A stretch of DNA of 64,000 nucleotides from Sporosalibacterium faouarense (lineage in GTDB: Bacteria > Bacillota > Clostridia > Tissierellales > VENL01). Positions 17,484 through 26,046 of this stretch are shown piece by piece. The position numbers were made by a program, and so were the translations under genes. The first letter of the stretch is position 1; each line of letters begins with the position of its first letter. The stretch is from NCBI RefSeq assembly GCF_016765695.1, contig NZ_JAETGO010000089.1, positions 1-64,000 of the forward strand, written 5' to 3'. A model generated the notes under the pieces. That model ran no database searches. It saw only the letters and a list, made by a program, of their open reading frames with translations, and was not told the DNA's origin.

Positions 17484-17717
17484 TGAGATGGAAAAAGTAG
17501 GTATTAGTAATCCAATAGAGAGTCGGGATTGGTGGGAACCGATGGATGCATAATATTGAAAGACATTCCTGAATAGATTATCTGAAAGTGTTTATGCATT
17601 ATTAGGATAATACGGTATTCCCCGTTATAGGAATCTGAGAAAACTATTTTTAATAGTTAATAAGAATGGCACCGTGGGAACTATCTCGCTTCTTTTACAG
17701 AAGGGAGATTTTTTTAT
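17484..17717 (+). ncRNA. T-box riboswitch with aspartate (GAC) specifier
   Basis: Stem I landmarks are visible: AGAGAGTC, the distal GGTGGGAACC loop, then GAAAGACATTCCTGAA. Aligned on the same segment of the well-known glyQS leader (GAAAGGCATTCTTGA), the specifier triplet is GAC at 17562-17564, an Asp codon. The antiterminator T-box core TGGCACC is at 17667-17673. Its TGGC pairs with a GCCA tRNA end, which fits the G73 discriminator of tRNA-Asp. A terminator follows (ATCTC and GAGAT arms, 17683-17709, then seven T residues). The Asp signal agrees with the AspRS gene downstream. Confidence 0.9.
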
Positions 17718-17780
17718 TATACACCACAAATATAAGGTTGTGCACACTTTATATGCATTTTATTATTATATTAATTATAG

Positions 17781-17837
17781 TTAAAAAGAGTGGTACCGCG
17801 GTTAAATCGCCTCTTTAAGTAGAGGGGATTTTTTTAT
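17781..17837 (+). ncRNA. Second T-box antiterminator/terminator module without a stem I
   Basis: A second canonical core GAGTGGTACCGCGG lies at 17788-17801, with its own terminator (AATCGCCTCT 17805-17814, AGAGGGGATT 17821-17830, then T7). Only ~65 AT-rich bases separate it from the first terminator, far too few for a stem I. It therefore has no specifier of its own. Its TGGT would pair with an ACCA tRNA end and only wobble with GCCA, so it is not an exact copy of the first module. Confidence 0.85.
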
Positions 17838-17884
17838 TTTAGGACGTCCTTGTAAAAAAAAGAAAAATATAAGGAGGTTTCACC

Positions 17885-19174
17885 ATGAAAAGAGTATTAG
17901 TAAAGGAATTAAAGAATAGGATTGAGAATGAAGTTGTAATAAAAGGTTGGGTACACAGAATAAGGAAATTAGGAAAAATTGCATTCTTATTAATAAGAGA
18001 TAGAAGTGGGATAGTACAATGTGTTGTTAATTGTAAGGAGATTGATATAAGTAGATTAAAGATTGAGAGTGTAGTCAGCATATCAGGTAAGGTCGTAGAG
18101 AATAAAACTGTTAATAATAATCTAGAGATACATCTAACTGAACTAGAGATAATCTCAAAAGTTACAGAAGACTTGCCTATGGAGATAAACAAAGAGAATA
18201 TTGAGGCTAATTTGGACACGATTTTGGACAATAGAGTAATTAGCTTTAGAAATCCTAAAATTAATGCTATTTTTAAAGTTCAAGGAGCCATTGCTAGAGG
18301 TTTTTCACAATTCTTATTGGAAGAAGATTTCACAGAGATATTTACTCCTAAAATTGTTGCTGAAGGTACAGAGGGAGGTACAGAATTATTTAAGGTGAAG
18401 TACTTTGAAAGAGAAGCTTACCTTGCCCAAAGTCCTCAGTTTTATAAGCAGATGATGGTTGGAGCTGGTTATGAAAGAGTTTTCGAAATTGGTCATGTAT
18501 ATAGAGCTGAAAGTCATGATACTAAAAGGCATATTAACGAATATGTAAGCCTAGACCTAGAAATGGGATTTATTAAAGATGAATATGAAATAATGGAATT
18601 AGAGACTAGACTTCTTAAATATATCTTTAACTATGTGAATGAAAAATGCTCAGAGGAGTTAGAATTGCTCAATGTAAAAGTACCTGAGATTAGAAGTAAT
18701 ATTGTTACTATGAAGCTATCAGAAGCCATTGATATATTAAAAGAAAAATATAATAAAAGAAATCTTAATAAAGATATTGACCCAGAAGGTGAAAAGTTAA
18801 TATCAAAGTATGTTAAGGAAACCTATGATTCAGACTTTGTATTTTTAACCCATTATCCTAAGGAGAAGAGGCCTATGTATACATTGTCAGAACCGAATGG
18901 CGAAACTCATAGCTTTGACTTGATTTTTAGAGGGCTAGAAATTACAACAGGTGGACTGAGAATTCATAACTATGAAGAATTAAAGAATGCCATGATTGAT
19001 AAAGGATTAAACCCACAAAGCTATGAAGGATATTTATCAACTTTTAAATATGGTATGCCTCCCCATGGTGGCTTAGCAATAGGTCTAGAAAGATTAACAG
19101 CTATGCTATTGGGATTTGAAAATATAAGGGAGACAACTATGTTTACAAGGGATAAATTTAGATTAATACCATAA
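17885..19174 (+). CDS. aspS: Archaeal-type aspartyl-tRNA synthetase (possibly non-discriminating)
   Basis: 429-residue class IIb synthetase. It has an N-terminal OB-fold anticodon domain (GWVHRIRKLG, then IRDRSGIVQ) and a catalytic core with motif 2 RAESHDTKRHINEY and motif 3 GLAIGLERLTAMLLG. It lacks the ~120-residue GAD insertion of ordinary bacterial AspRS, so it is the short archaeal type. At the position where discriminating archaeal enzymes have Trp (W26 in Thermococcus), this has H24, the residue of relaxed enzymes that also charge tRNA-Asn. AGGAGG precedes the ATG. Expression is controlled by the T-box leader. AsnRS is a related alternative, but the overall match and Asp specifier favour AspRS. 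Confidence 0.85.
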   Translation: MKRVLVKELKNRIENEVVIKGWVHRIRKLGKIAFLLIRDRSGIVQCVVNCKEIDISRLKIESVVSISGKVVENKTVNNNLEIHLTELEIISKVTEDLPMEINKENIEANLDTILDNRVISFRNPKINAIFKVQGAIARGFSQFLLEEDFTEIFTPKIVAEGTEGGTELFKVKYFEREAYLAQSPQFYKQMMVGAGYERVFEIGHVYRAESHDTKRHINEYVSLDLEMGFIKDEYEIMELETRLLKYIFNYVNEKCSEELELLNVKVPEIRSNIVTMKLSEAIDILKEKYNKRNLNKDIDPEGEKLISKYVKETYDSDFVFLTHYPKEKRPMYTLSEPNGETHSFDLIFRGLEITTGGLRIHNYEELKNAMIDKGLNPQSYEGYLSTFKYGMPPHGGLAIGLERLTAMLLGFENIRETTMFTRDKFRLIP

Positions 19175-19236
19175 AATTATATTTCATAGATAGAAGCTCA
19201 TATTAATTAAAAATTTAATTTGTTGAAAGAATAAGG

Positions 19237-19281
19237 GCACAGGAAAACTATATAAAAATAGTATTTTTCTGTGCTTTTAAT
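19237..19281 (+). terminator. Terminator after aspS
   Basis: GCACAG(G)AAAA pairs with TTTTTCTGTGC (ends 19274) through an AT-rich inner stem, followed by TTTTAAT. Confidence 0.75.
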
Positions 19282-19329
19282 ATTTTGAATTTAATACAAG
19301 GGATATTGGAAATAGATAGAAATAGATAG

Positions 19330-19358
19330 TTGACATCAATCGAAAGTGATGATACTAT
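19330..19358 (+). promoter_or_regulatory. Promoter of the ArsR-MFS pair with internal dyad
   Basis: TTGACA (19330-19335), 17-bp spacer, TACTAT (19353-19358). A CATCA-N8-TGATG dyad overlaps the -35 and spacer, where a repressor would block polymerase; autoregulation by the following ArsR protein is plausible. Confidence 0.6.
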
Positions 19359-19402
19359 ATTAATAGAATAAGACATATCAAATATATAGAAGGAGGAATC
19401 AA

Positions 19403-20458
19403 ATGTACAAAATTGTTGATAATATTTACGTAGAGAGCTCTGATGTATATGAACTTTTAAGCTCAATGTTAAGAGTAAATTGTCAAGAAGAGATGATATT
19501 AAATGATTCAAGGCATAAGAAAATTATTAGACAAGATATAATCCAATGGGTAGACTCCGTTAGAAATTCACTTTCAGAGAATATGAAAAAAGAACTATCG
19601 GTTTTTTTTAACACAGAAAGCTTTTTAGGGTTAGGATTAGTACCATTAATATGGGAAAAGGAAAAACATAGAAATATTGAAGATTTTATAGAATTTTTTA
19701 AGAAAGAAGTATTAGCAAAAGAAATAGTGAAGGGTTTTTTTAATAACGGATATAAGAAAGATACAGAAAATCATGAAGAATTAGATGATTTTCCTAGTCT
19801 AAAAGATGCTATAGACTTTATAGATGAATTAAATGTTCCTAAAGAAGATAAATGGAACCTGTTACATTTTTACCAGAATCCAGAGGAAGCTAAGGAAAGA
19901 CTTTTTAATTTAATAGAAGAATTTTATAATTTGTATTTTATACATGAGTTAGACAAGATTAGAGAAAAACAAGTAGAAAATATCGAAAAGATAAGAAAAG
20001 AGCTATCGGAAAACTATTATGAAAAAATGAGAAAAATATTAACCTTTGATTTGAAGTTTATAGATGATTTAGATGAGTTTGTTTTTATCCCATCTTATTA
20101 TCATGGTGTAGGCGTGACCTCTAGCCAAATGGATAAAGATACTTTTCTTGTCGTATTTGGAATTGGTAGACTAGATTTGTTTTTAAAAGAAGAAGAGATA
20201 GATATTATCGAAGCTCTAAAAAGTTTTTCCGATGAGAAGAGATTTAAAATGATCCAGCTCTTGAAAGAAAACTCATATTATGGATATGAACTAGGTCAAA
20301 AATTAAATTTATCTAATTCTACAGTTTCACATCATTTGGGTATACTTGCAAACCATGAAATAATTAACCCGATTAGGTTAGAAAATAAAATTTATTATGA
20401 AGTAAACAAAGATAAAATTAGAGAAATACTAAAACTTGTTGAAGAAACATTAATCTAA
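19403..20458 (+). CDS. ArsR-family regulator with long N-terminal domain
   Basis: 351 residues. The last ~80 residues form an ArsR winged helix: ALKSFSDEKRFKMIQLLKEN, then YGYELGQKLNLSNSTVSHHL, then the wing LENKIYYEV. The preceding ~265 residues are a helical, acidic domain that I cannot name; classical ArsR proteins are only ~100 residues, so this is presumably a ligand or partner domain. No cysteine metal site is evident in the HTH part. AGAAGGAGG precedes the ATG. The MFS transporter follows after 64 bp with a strong palindrome between, so the pair probably forms an efflux gene and its regulator. Confidence 0.8.
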   Translation: MYKIVDNIYVESSDVYELLSSMLRVNCQEEMILNDSRHKKIIRQDIIQWVDSVRNSLSENMKKELSVFFNTESFLGLGLVPLIWEKEKHRNIEDFIEFFKKEVLAKEIVKGFFNNGYKKDTENHEELDDFPSLKDAIDFIDELNVPKEDKWNLLHFYQNPEEAKERLFNLIEEFYNLYFIHELDKIREKQVENIEKIRKELSENYYEKMRKILTFDLKFIDDLDEFVFIPSYYHGVGVTSSQMDKDTFLVVFGIGRLDLFLKEEEIDIIEALKSFSDEKRFKMIQLLKENSYYGYELGQKLNLSNSTVSHHLGILANHEIINPIRLENKIYYEVNKDKIREILKLVEETLI

Positions 20459-20473
20459 ATTTTTTTAAAATGA

Positions 20474-20493
20474 CATTCGATATAAATCGAATG
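20474..20493. promoter_or_regulatory. 20-bp inverted repeat before the MFS gene
   Basis: CATTCGAT and ATCGAATG separated by ATAA, a perfect 8+8 dyad between the ArsR gene and the transporter. The size and place suit an operator; there is no T-run, so it is not a terminator. Confidence 0.55.
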
Positions 20494-20522
20494 ACTGTTA
20501 CGAAAACAAAGGGAGGTAAGAT

Positions 20523-21752
20523 ATGAAAAATAAATCATTATTTAGAAATTCAAATTTCATGTTACTTTGGATAGGTCAGTCAGTATCACAATTAGGAACT
20601 CGTCTCTACAGTTTGGCAATAATGTGGTATATATTGGAGAGGACAGGTTCTTCAGTGGCCATGGGTATTAGCGTATTATGCTTTACATTACCTACTGTTA
20701 TTATAGGACCAATTGCAGGAGTTTTTGCAGATAAATATAGCAAGAAAAAAATTATAGTTGTAACTGATTTACTTAATGGAGTAATAATGTTAACTTTATC
20801 GTATATGGTTTTTCGTAATAATATATCTTTAAATGTGTTATATAGTATGATGGCATTAGCAGCCTGCGTCTCTGCAGTGTTTTCGCCAGCAATAAGTTCT
20901 AGTTATCCGCTTATAGTAGATGAAAAGAATCTAACCAAAGCTAATTCCTTATCCCAGTTTACTTCAAGAATTATTTCAATACTAGGACCAGCAGTAGCAG
21001 GAATATTAATAGCTATATTAAATATGTGGGTACTATTTTTCTTAAATGGAATTTCTTATATAATTTCATCCATATCAGAAAGTTTCATCACAATTCCTAA
21101 GATAAATGAAAAAAAACATATGATAAATCAAAAATTCATATTACGATTCAAGGAAGGTTTAGAAAGTGTGTGGAGTAATAAGTCTGTTCTTTATCTAGTA
21201 ATATCCGGTGGAATCATCATCAATTTCTTTTTAGCACCTTTATCAGTATATTTTGCAATTATAAGTGAAAATTTAGGCAAAGGGTCTACTGGATTAGGAA
21301 CAATTGAAGCATCATTATCTATAGGGGCTCTTATTGGAAGCTTAATAATATTGACTGGGATCGTTAAAAACAAATACAGAATGACTATATTTGGACTAAC
21401 ACTTGAAGGGGTAGCACTCGTAGTATTTGGAGGATTTGTTGAAAGTTATTATTTAATATTATTGTCTCAAGCTGCCCTAGGATTTGGAGTAGCATTTGCT
21501 AGTGTAGGTATATCTACCTTATATCAAACACTGATACCCAAGGAAAAGATGGGTAGGGTAATGAGTATTGTAGGAACTCTATGTAGTATATCTGTACCAT
21601 TAGGAGCATTGTTTGGATCATGGGCAATTAGTTATTATTCAATACAAAGCGTACTAATTATTTCAGGAGTTATAGTTAGTTTTTCAGGGATATCCCTTAT
21701 TAGTATATTAAGGATGGCTAAGAAAGAGAAAACTCAACTAAAATTAGTTTGA
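20523..21752 (+). CDS. MFS efflux transporter
   Basis: 409 residues with twelve predicted membrane segments in two halves. The cytoplasmic loop 2-3 motif GVFADKYSKKK matches the MFS motif A (GxxxDRxGRR), and a mirrored region in the second half contains PKEKMGRVMSI. It belongs to the MFS_3-like/macrolide-type exporters, so a drug or metabolite export role is likely; the substrate is unknown. AGGGAGGTAAG precedes the ATG. It is preceded by a regulator gene and followed by a bidirectional terminator. Confidence 0.87.
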   Translation: MKNKSLFRNSNFMLLWIGQSVSQLGTRLYSLAIMWYILERTGSSVAMGISVLCFTLPTVIIGPIAGVFADKYSKKKIIVVTDLLNGVIMLTLSYMVFRNNISLNVLYSMMALAACVSAVFSPAISSSYPLIVDEKNLTKANSLSQFTSRIISILGPAVAGILIAILNMWVLFFLNGISYIISSISESFITIPKINEKKHMINQKFILRFKEGLESVWSNKSVLYLVISGGIIINFFLAPLSVYFAIISENLGKGSTGLGTIEASLSIGALIGSLIILTGIVKNKYRMTIFGLTLEGVALVVFGGFVESYYLILLSQAALGFGVAFASVGISTLYQTLIPKEKMGRVMSIVGTLCSISVPLGALFGSWAISYYSIQSVLIISGVIVSFSGISLISILRMAKKEKTQLKLV

Positions 21753-21760
21753 TAAAGTTT

Positions 21761-21796
21761 AAAAATACTATATAGTTCAAACTATATAGTATTTTT
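21761..21796. terminator. Bidirectional terminator between the MFS and CBO0543-like genes
   Basis: 17-bp perfect arms (21761-21777 and 21780-21796) beginning AAAAATACTATATAG, giving a T-run in both directions. It sits between two convergent genes. Confidence 0.85.
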
Positions 21797-21825
21797 AATG
21801 GTATTATAAGGCTTTAATTATATTT

Positions 21826-22269
21826 CTAGTAAGCTTCCTTTTTTAAAAAAGCAATTGTGAACCAAGTTAAAGAAGAAAAAGCGAGCAAATCTGCAGTAAG
21901 GCTTGCAAGAATATGCCATCTAACATATTCAGCAGTGCCTGTTCGAATAATTAAATTTTCTAAGCAAAGAAAAAGTATAGACTGAACTATTATATTTAGA
22001 CCTTGTAGCTTTTTCTTTCTAGGGAGATATTGAGCAAAAAGAATTCCAATAACGAAAACTGGGCCAAACTTATAAAATGCAGAACATCCAAACCAAGGAA
22101 TAATAAGGTCATGAAATTCATATAATCCAAGCTTTTGACCTCCCCAGTCTACAAATGAGGCTAATATTAATGCTACAATTCCACCCCAAATATTGGTTTT
22201 TAGTTGCTTAAAGTCTATTAAAAGGAAAAATAAAATCCAAGAGAGTATAAATGATACAATCCATGGCAT
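21826..22269 (-). CDS. CBO0543-like small membrane protein
   Basis: 147 residues with about four hydrophobic segments, starting MPWIVSFILSWILFFLLID and including VDWGGQKLGLYEF and VRWHILASL. It resembles the protein at 8608-9177 in size, tryptophan use and helix spacing, and fits the CBO0543 family, whose role is unknown. The start at 22269 is preferred over an upstream ATG at 22353 because GAAGAGGAG lies nine bases before it and because the extra residues look non-native. It is monocistronic. Confidence 0.55.
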   Translation of the reverse strand: MPWIVSFILSWILFFLLIDFKQLKTNIWGGIVALILASFVDWGGQKLGLYEFHDLIIPWFGCSAFYKFGPVFVIGILFAQYLPRKKKLQGLNIIVQSILFLCLENLIIRTGTAEYVRWHILASLTADLLAFSSLTWFTIAFLKKEAY

Positions 22270-22339
22270 AGTTTTTTGCTCCTCTTCTAATTTACTATTA
22301 GTATTATTAGAAAAATATAAAGATATTCTCTTTTTAAAA

Positions 22340-22378
22340 AAACAGATAATCAAAATTAATTGATTATCTGTTTTTTCT
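22340..22378 (-). terminator. Terminator after pflA
   Basis: AAACAGATAATCA pairs with TGATTATCTGTTT (22340-22373 overall) just beyond the pflA stop; the minus strand continues into a T-run. Confidence 0.8.
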
Positions 22379-22385
22379 TAATCCA

Positions 22386-23117
22386 CTATTGAATTTTTAA
22401 TTTAAAATCACTAAAAATCTTTTTCACATTTTCAATTGTTTTATTTGAAGGAGTTTCTGTGTCCTTTAATTTGTATTCATATCCGAGCTCCTCCCATTTG
22501 TATTCACCCATTTTATGAAATGGAAGCAGTTCAACTTTTTCTATACTTTTAAGAGTAGATAAGAATCTTGCTAAGTCTCTAATATCTTCAGTTTTATCTG
22601 TTAAATTAGGAACTAATACGTATCTAATCCAAATAGGGATATTTGCTTCAGATAAATATTTAGCTAACTGAATAGTGGGTTCATTGGACACTCCAGTCAA
22701 GTCTTTATATAGTTTGCTATTAAAGGACTTTATATCTAGTAATACTAAATCAGTGTATTCAAGCACCTTTTTAGCAGTATTTAGATTTACAAATCCTGAT
22801 GTATCTAGAGCAGTATGAATGCCTTCTTCTTTACATCTTTTGAATAATTCTTTTATAAAATCAGACTGGAGAAGGGGCTCACCACCACTGGCAGTGATTC
22901 CACCTCCAGAAAAATTCATATATGATTTGTATTTCTTTATATCTGCCATAAGCTCATCAACAGAAACCTCTTTCCCATCTTCAAGTTTCCAAGTATCTGG
23001 GTTATGACAGTACTGGCACCTAAGGGGACAACCTTGAGTAAAAACAACAACCCTAATACCTGGACCATCTACGGTTCCACAAGTTTCTATAGAGTGAATT
23101 CTTCCTTTAATACTCAT
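22386..23117 (-). CDS. pflA: Pyruvate formate-lyase activating enzyme
   Basis: 243-residue radical-SAM enzyme that installs the glycyl radical on PflB. The iron-sulfur motif CPLRCQYC (CxxxCxxC) lies near residues 30-37, followed by HNPDTW, the glycine-rich SGGGITASGGEPLLQ, and DIKSFN. Length and motifs are normal for PflA rather than the longer glycerol-dehydratase-type activases, which carry extra ferredoxin clusters. It lies 31 bp downstream of pflB on the same strand, so the two are co-transcribed. GGATGGGAC is a weak-looking ribosome binding site upstream. Confidence 0.95.
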   Translation of the reverse strand: MSIKGRIHSIETCGTVDGPGIRVVVFTQGCPLRCQYCHNPDTWKLEDGKEVSVDELMADIKKYKSYMNFSGGGITASGGEPLLQSDFIKELFKRCKEEGIHTALDTSGFVNLNTAKKVLEYTDLVLLDIKSFNSKLYKDLTGVSNEPTIQLAKYLSEANIPIWIRYVLVPNLTDKTEDIRDLARFLSTLKSIEKVELLPFHKMGEYKWEELGYEYKLKDTETPSNKTIENVKKIFSDFKLKIQ

Positions 23118-23148
23118 AAAGTCCCATCCTTTCGTAATTTACTTTAAA

Positions 23149-25380
23149 CTATACTCTTTCATGGAAAGTTCTATTTATTACATCTAACTGCTGCTCTCTA
23201 GTTAATTTAACAAAATTAACAGCATATCCAGAAACACGTATTGTTAATTGAGGATATTTTTCAGGATGATCCATAGCGTCCAATAACGTTTCTCTATCAA
23301 ACACATTGACGTTTATATGATGTCCTTGATCATGGAAATATCCATCAAGCATTCCAGCGAGGTTAGAAGCTCTGTTATCTTCGTTTTTTCCTAATGCATT
23401 TGGAACAATTGAAAAAGTATATGAAATTCCATCTTCTGCATGCTCATAAGGAAGCTTAGCTACTGAAGCCATTGAGGCAATAGCTCCATTTGTATCACGG
23501 CTATGCATTGGATTTGCACCGGGGGCAAAAGGTTCTCCCGCTTTTCTGCCATCAGGAGTGCTACCTGTTTTCTTACCATAAACAACATTTGAAGTAATTG
23601 TTAAGATAGAAAGAGTAGGAACTGAATTTCTATATGTCTTATGTTTACGTAACTTATTCATAAAAGTTTTAACGATTTCGCTGGCAATACTATCTACTCG
23701 GTCATCATTATTACCAAAAGCAGGATATTCACCTTCAACTTCATAATCTATTGCTAGACCATTCTTGTCTCGAATAACTTTAACCTTACTATGCTTAATA
23801 GCAGATAAAGCATCAGCTACAACGGAAAAACCAGCAATACCGCAAGCAGAAGTTCTTAATACATCTTTATCATGTAATGCCATTTGAATTTTTTCGTAAC
23901 AATATTTATCATGCATATAGTGAATAATATTTAGAGTGTTAATATATAGTTGAGATAACCAATCCATTACTAAGTCAAATTTTCTAACTACTTCATCATA
24001 CTCTAAGTATTCAGATGTTATAGGAGCGAATTCTGGTCCAATTTGTTCACCAGACTTTTCATCTTTACCACCATTAATAGAGTATAATAATGCTTTGGCA
24101 AGATTTGCACGAGCTCCAAAGAATTGCATTTGCTTTCCTATCCTCATAGCTGAAACGCAGCAGGCTATACCATAATCATCACCATACCATCTTCTCATAA
24201 GATCATCATTTTCATATTGAATAGAACTTGTGTCGATTGATACTTTAGCACAATACTTTTTGAAATTTAAGGGTAATCTTTCTGACCATAATATTGTAAG
24301 ATTTGGTTCAGGTGCTGCACCAAGATTATATAAAGTATGAAGAACACGATAACTGGATTTAGTAACTAAATGTCTACCATCTTCACCCATACCACCTATA
24401 ACTTCTGTTACCCAAGTAGGATCTCCTGAGAAAAGATCATTATAATCTGGGGTTCTAAGGAAACGAACGATTCTTAATTTCATAACAAAATGGTCCATTA
24501 TTTCTTGGACTTGTTTTTCAGTTAAATTACCTTCTTTTATATCTTTTTCAAAATAAATATCAAAGAAAGTTGAAACACGACCAAGTGACATAGCAGCACC
24601 ATTTTGTTCCTTTACAGCACCTAGATAAGCAAAATATGTCCACTGAACTGCTTCCTTTGAATTCTTAGCTGGCTTACTAATGTCGTAACCATATGAAGAA
24701 GCCATCTCTTTTAATTCCTTTAAAGCATTTATTTGCTCGTTGATTTCTTCTCGAGCTTGAATTATTGATTCTTCCATATATTCCATTTTTAATAAGTCTA
24801 ACTGTTCTAATTTATCTTCTATTAGTCTATCAACACCATATAAAGCGACTCTTCTATAGTCACCAATAATTCTACCACGACCATATGCATCAGGAAGACC
24901 AGTAATAATACCAGAATGTCTAGCTTTTCTCATTTCATCTGTATATGCATCAAAAACTCCATCATTATGAGTTTTTCTATATTTAAATATTTCTTCAGTT
25001 TCTGAATCTAGCTCATAACCATAAGATTTTAGGGCTTTTTTTACAACCCTAAGTCCACCAAAAGGCATAATAGCTCTTTTAAGGGGTTTTTCAGTTTGTA
25101 ATCCAACTATTTGTTCTAAGTCCTTATCTATATAACCTGCATTGTGGGAAATAATAGTTGAAATTACCTTTGTATCTGTATCTAAGATTCCATTTTTCAT
25201 TTCTTCTTTCATCAAATGACTTAATTTATCCCAAAGTTTAGTAGTCCTTTCTGTTGGTCCAACTAAAAAAGAGCTATTACCATCATATGGAGTATAATTT
25301 TTTTGAATAAAATCACGTACATTTATTTCTTTAGTCCATTTGCCTTGATTAAAATCCTTCCATTCATTAAACAATTTCAT
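23149..25380 (-). CDS. pflB: Formate C-acetyltransferase (pyruvate formate-lyase)
   Basis: 743-residue glycyl-radical enzyme converting pyruvate and CoA to acetyl-CoA and formate in anaerobic fermentation. Adjacent catalytic cysteines C407-C408 are in [13 protein letters not shown], and the glycyl-radical site G718 is in RVSGYAVNF near the C-terminus. The tandem cysteines and full length mark true PFL rather than other glycyl-radical enzymes. AAAGGAGGA precedes the ATG. The activase follows in the same operon. A CRP/FNR-type palindrome lies 278 bp upstream in the divergent intergenic region, a plausible oxygen- or fermentation-linked control site. Confidence 0.96.
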   Translation of the reverse strand: MKLFNEWKDFNQGKWTKEINVRDFIQKNYTPYDGNSSFLVGPTERTTKLWDKLSHLMKEEMKNGILDTDTKVISTIISHNAGYIDKDLEQIVGLQTEKPLKRAIMPFGGLRVVKKALKSYGYELDSETEEIFKYRKTHNDGVFDAYTDEMRKARHSGIITGLPDAYGRGRIIGDYRRVALYGVDRLIEDKLEQLDLLKMEYMEESIIQAREEINEQINALKELKEMASSYGYDISKPAKNSKEAVQWTYFAYLGAVKEQNGAAMSLGRVSTFFDIYFEKDIKEGNLTEKQVQEIMDHFVMKLRIVRFLRTPDYNDLFSGDPTWVTEVIGGMGEDGRHLVTKSSYRVLHTLYNLGAAPEPNLTILWSERLPLNFKKYCAKVSIDTSSIQYENDDLMRRWYGDDYGIACCVSAMRIGKQMQFFGARANLAKALLYSINGGKDEKSGEQIGPEFAPITSEYLEYDEVVRKFDLVMDWLSQLYINTLNIIHYMHDKYCYEKIQMALHDKDVLRTSACGIAGFSVVADALSAIKHSKVKVIRDKNGLAIDYEVEGEYPAFGNNDDRVDSIASEIVKTFMNKLRKHKTYRNSVPTLSILTITSNVVYGKKTGSTPDGRKAGEPFAPGANPMHSRDTNGAIASMASVAKLPYEHAEDGISYTFSIVPNALGKNEDNRASNLAGMLDGYFHDQGHHINVNVFDRETLLDAMDHPEKYPQLTIRVSGYAVNFVKLTREQQLDVINRTFHERV

Positions 25381-25735
25381 TCCTCCTTTTAAAATTATAT
25401 ATGGAAATACTTATATCAATTTAAAATAGTAACTATTGGTTGACTTTATTTTGTACAACTAGAATAGAAAAGTCAATAGAGATTTAATAAGTAAAAATCT
25501 TAAGAATATTTCAGAAATATAACTTAATTTTATAGGTCAATTAGAGTACTTATTCACATATAAATTGTTAAATATTTCTGATTATGTCTTGATTAAATGT
25601 CACAGGGAAAACCAAGTCTTTTACATATTTATATTAGTTTAAAAAGTATTAGTGGTATGTGATTGAAGTCACATAAATAAAGAGTTTAAAAAAACGTAAT
25701 AGATTAGTTGTTGCAAAAAAATTGAAGAAGACTTA
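25381..25735. other. Divergent intergenic region between pflB and the riboflavin leader
   Basis: This AT-rich stretch has no credible gene. It must hold the pflB promoter on the minus strand; TTGACT with a poor -10 about 60 bp upstream of pflB is a weak candidate. The only strong signal is the CRP/FNR-type palindrome at 25656-25675. Confidence 0.6.
25656..25675. promoter_or_regulatory. CRP/FNR-family binding site
   Basis: Perfect dyad TATGTGA-N6-TCACATA. The core TGTGA-N6-TCACA is the exact consensus bound by CRP-type regulators and by Bacillus-type Fnr. It lies 278 bp upstream of pflB and about 60 bp before the rib promoter; a role in pflB control is more likely on functional grounds. Confidence 0.65.
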
Positions 25736-25764
25736 TTGACAGTAGTTTATTTATATGATAAATT
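25736..25764 (+). promoter_or_regulatory. Riboflavin operon promoter
   Basis: TTGACA (25736-25741), 17-bp spacer, TAAATT (25759-25764); transcription would start just before the FMN riboswitch. Confidence 0.75.
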
Positions 25765-25782
25765 AGTAACAAATTTAATATG

Positions 25783-25893
25783 TTCTTCAGGGCAGGGTGA
25801 AATTCCCGACCGGCGGTATAGTCCGCGAACCTTAATTGGTTGACTTGGTGAGATTCCAAGACCGACAGTAAAGTCTGGATGGGAGAAGAAGAA
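25783..25893 (+). ncRNA. FMN riboswitch (RFN element)
   Basis: The conserved RFN segments are all present in order: CAGGGCAGGGTGAAATTCCC, GACCGGCGGTATAGTCCGCG, GATTCCAAGACCGACAGTAA, AGTCTGGATGGGAGAAG. It binds FMN and in this position should shut off the rib operon through the terminator at 25963-25992. Confidence 0.97.
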
Positions 25894-25962
25894 TATAATT
25901 ACTGGATTTATATGTGTCATTTTTTTGGCATATATTATTTTGTAATTGTTATTTAGAATTTT

Positions 25963-25992
25963 AGCTCTGAAGATTATCTTCAGAGCTTTTTT
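25963..25992 (+). terminator. Riboswitch-controlled terminator of the rib leader
   Basis: AGCTCTGAAGA (25963-25973), TTA loop, TCTTCAGAGCT (25977-25987), then TTTTTT. It lies between the FMN aptamer and ribD. Confidence 0.9.
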
Positions 25993-26046
25993 ATGCTTTT
26001 AAGTAGTTAATATAGTTAATAAAAATATTAAAACGGAGGTGAGATT

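Noticed and set aside
25561-25580. Rex (NADH-responsive) operator upstream of pflB
   Set aside because: TTGTTAAATATTTC resembles one half of the Rex consensus, but the second half does not match.
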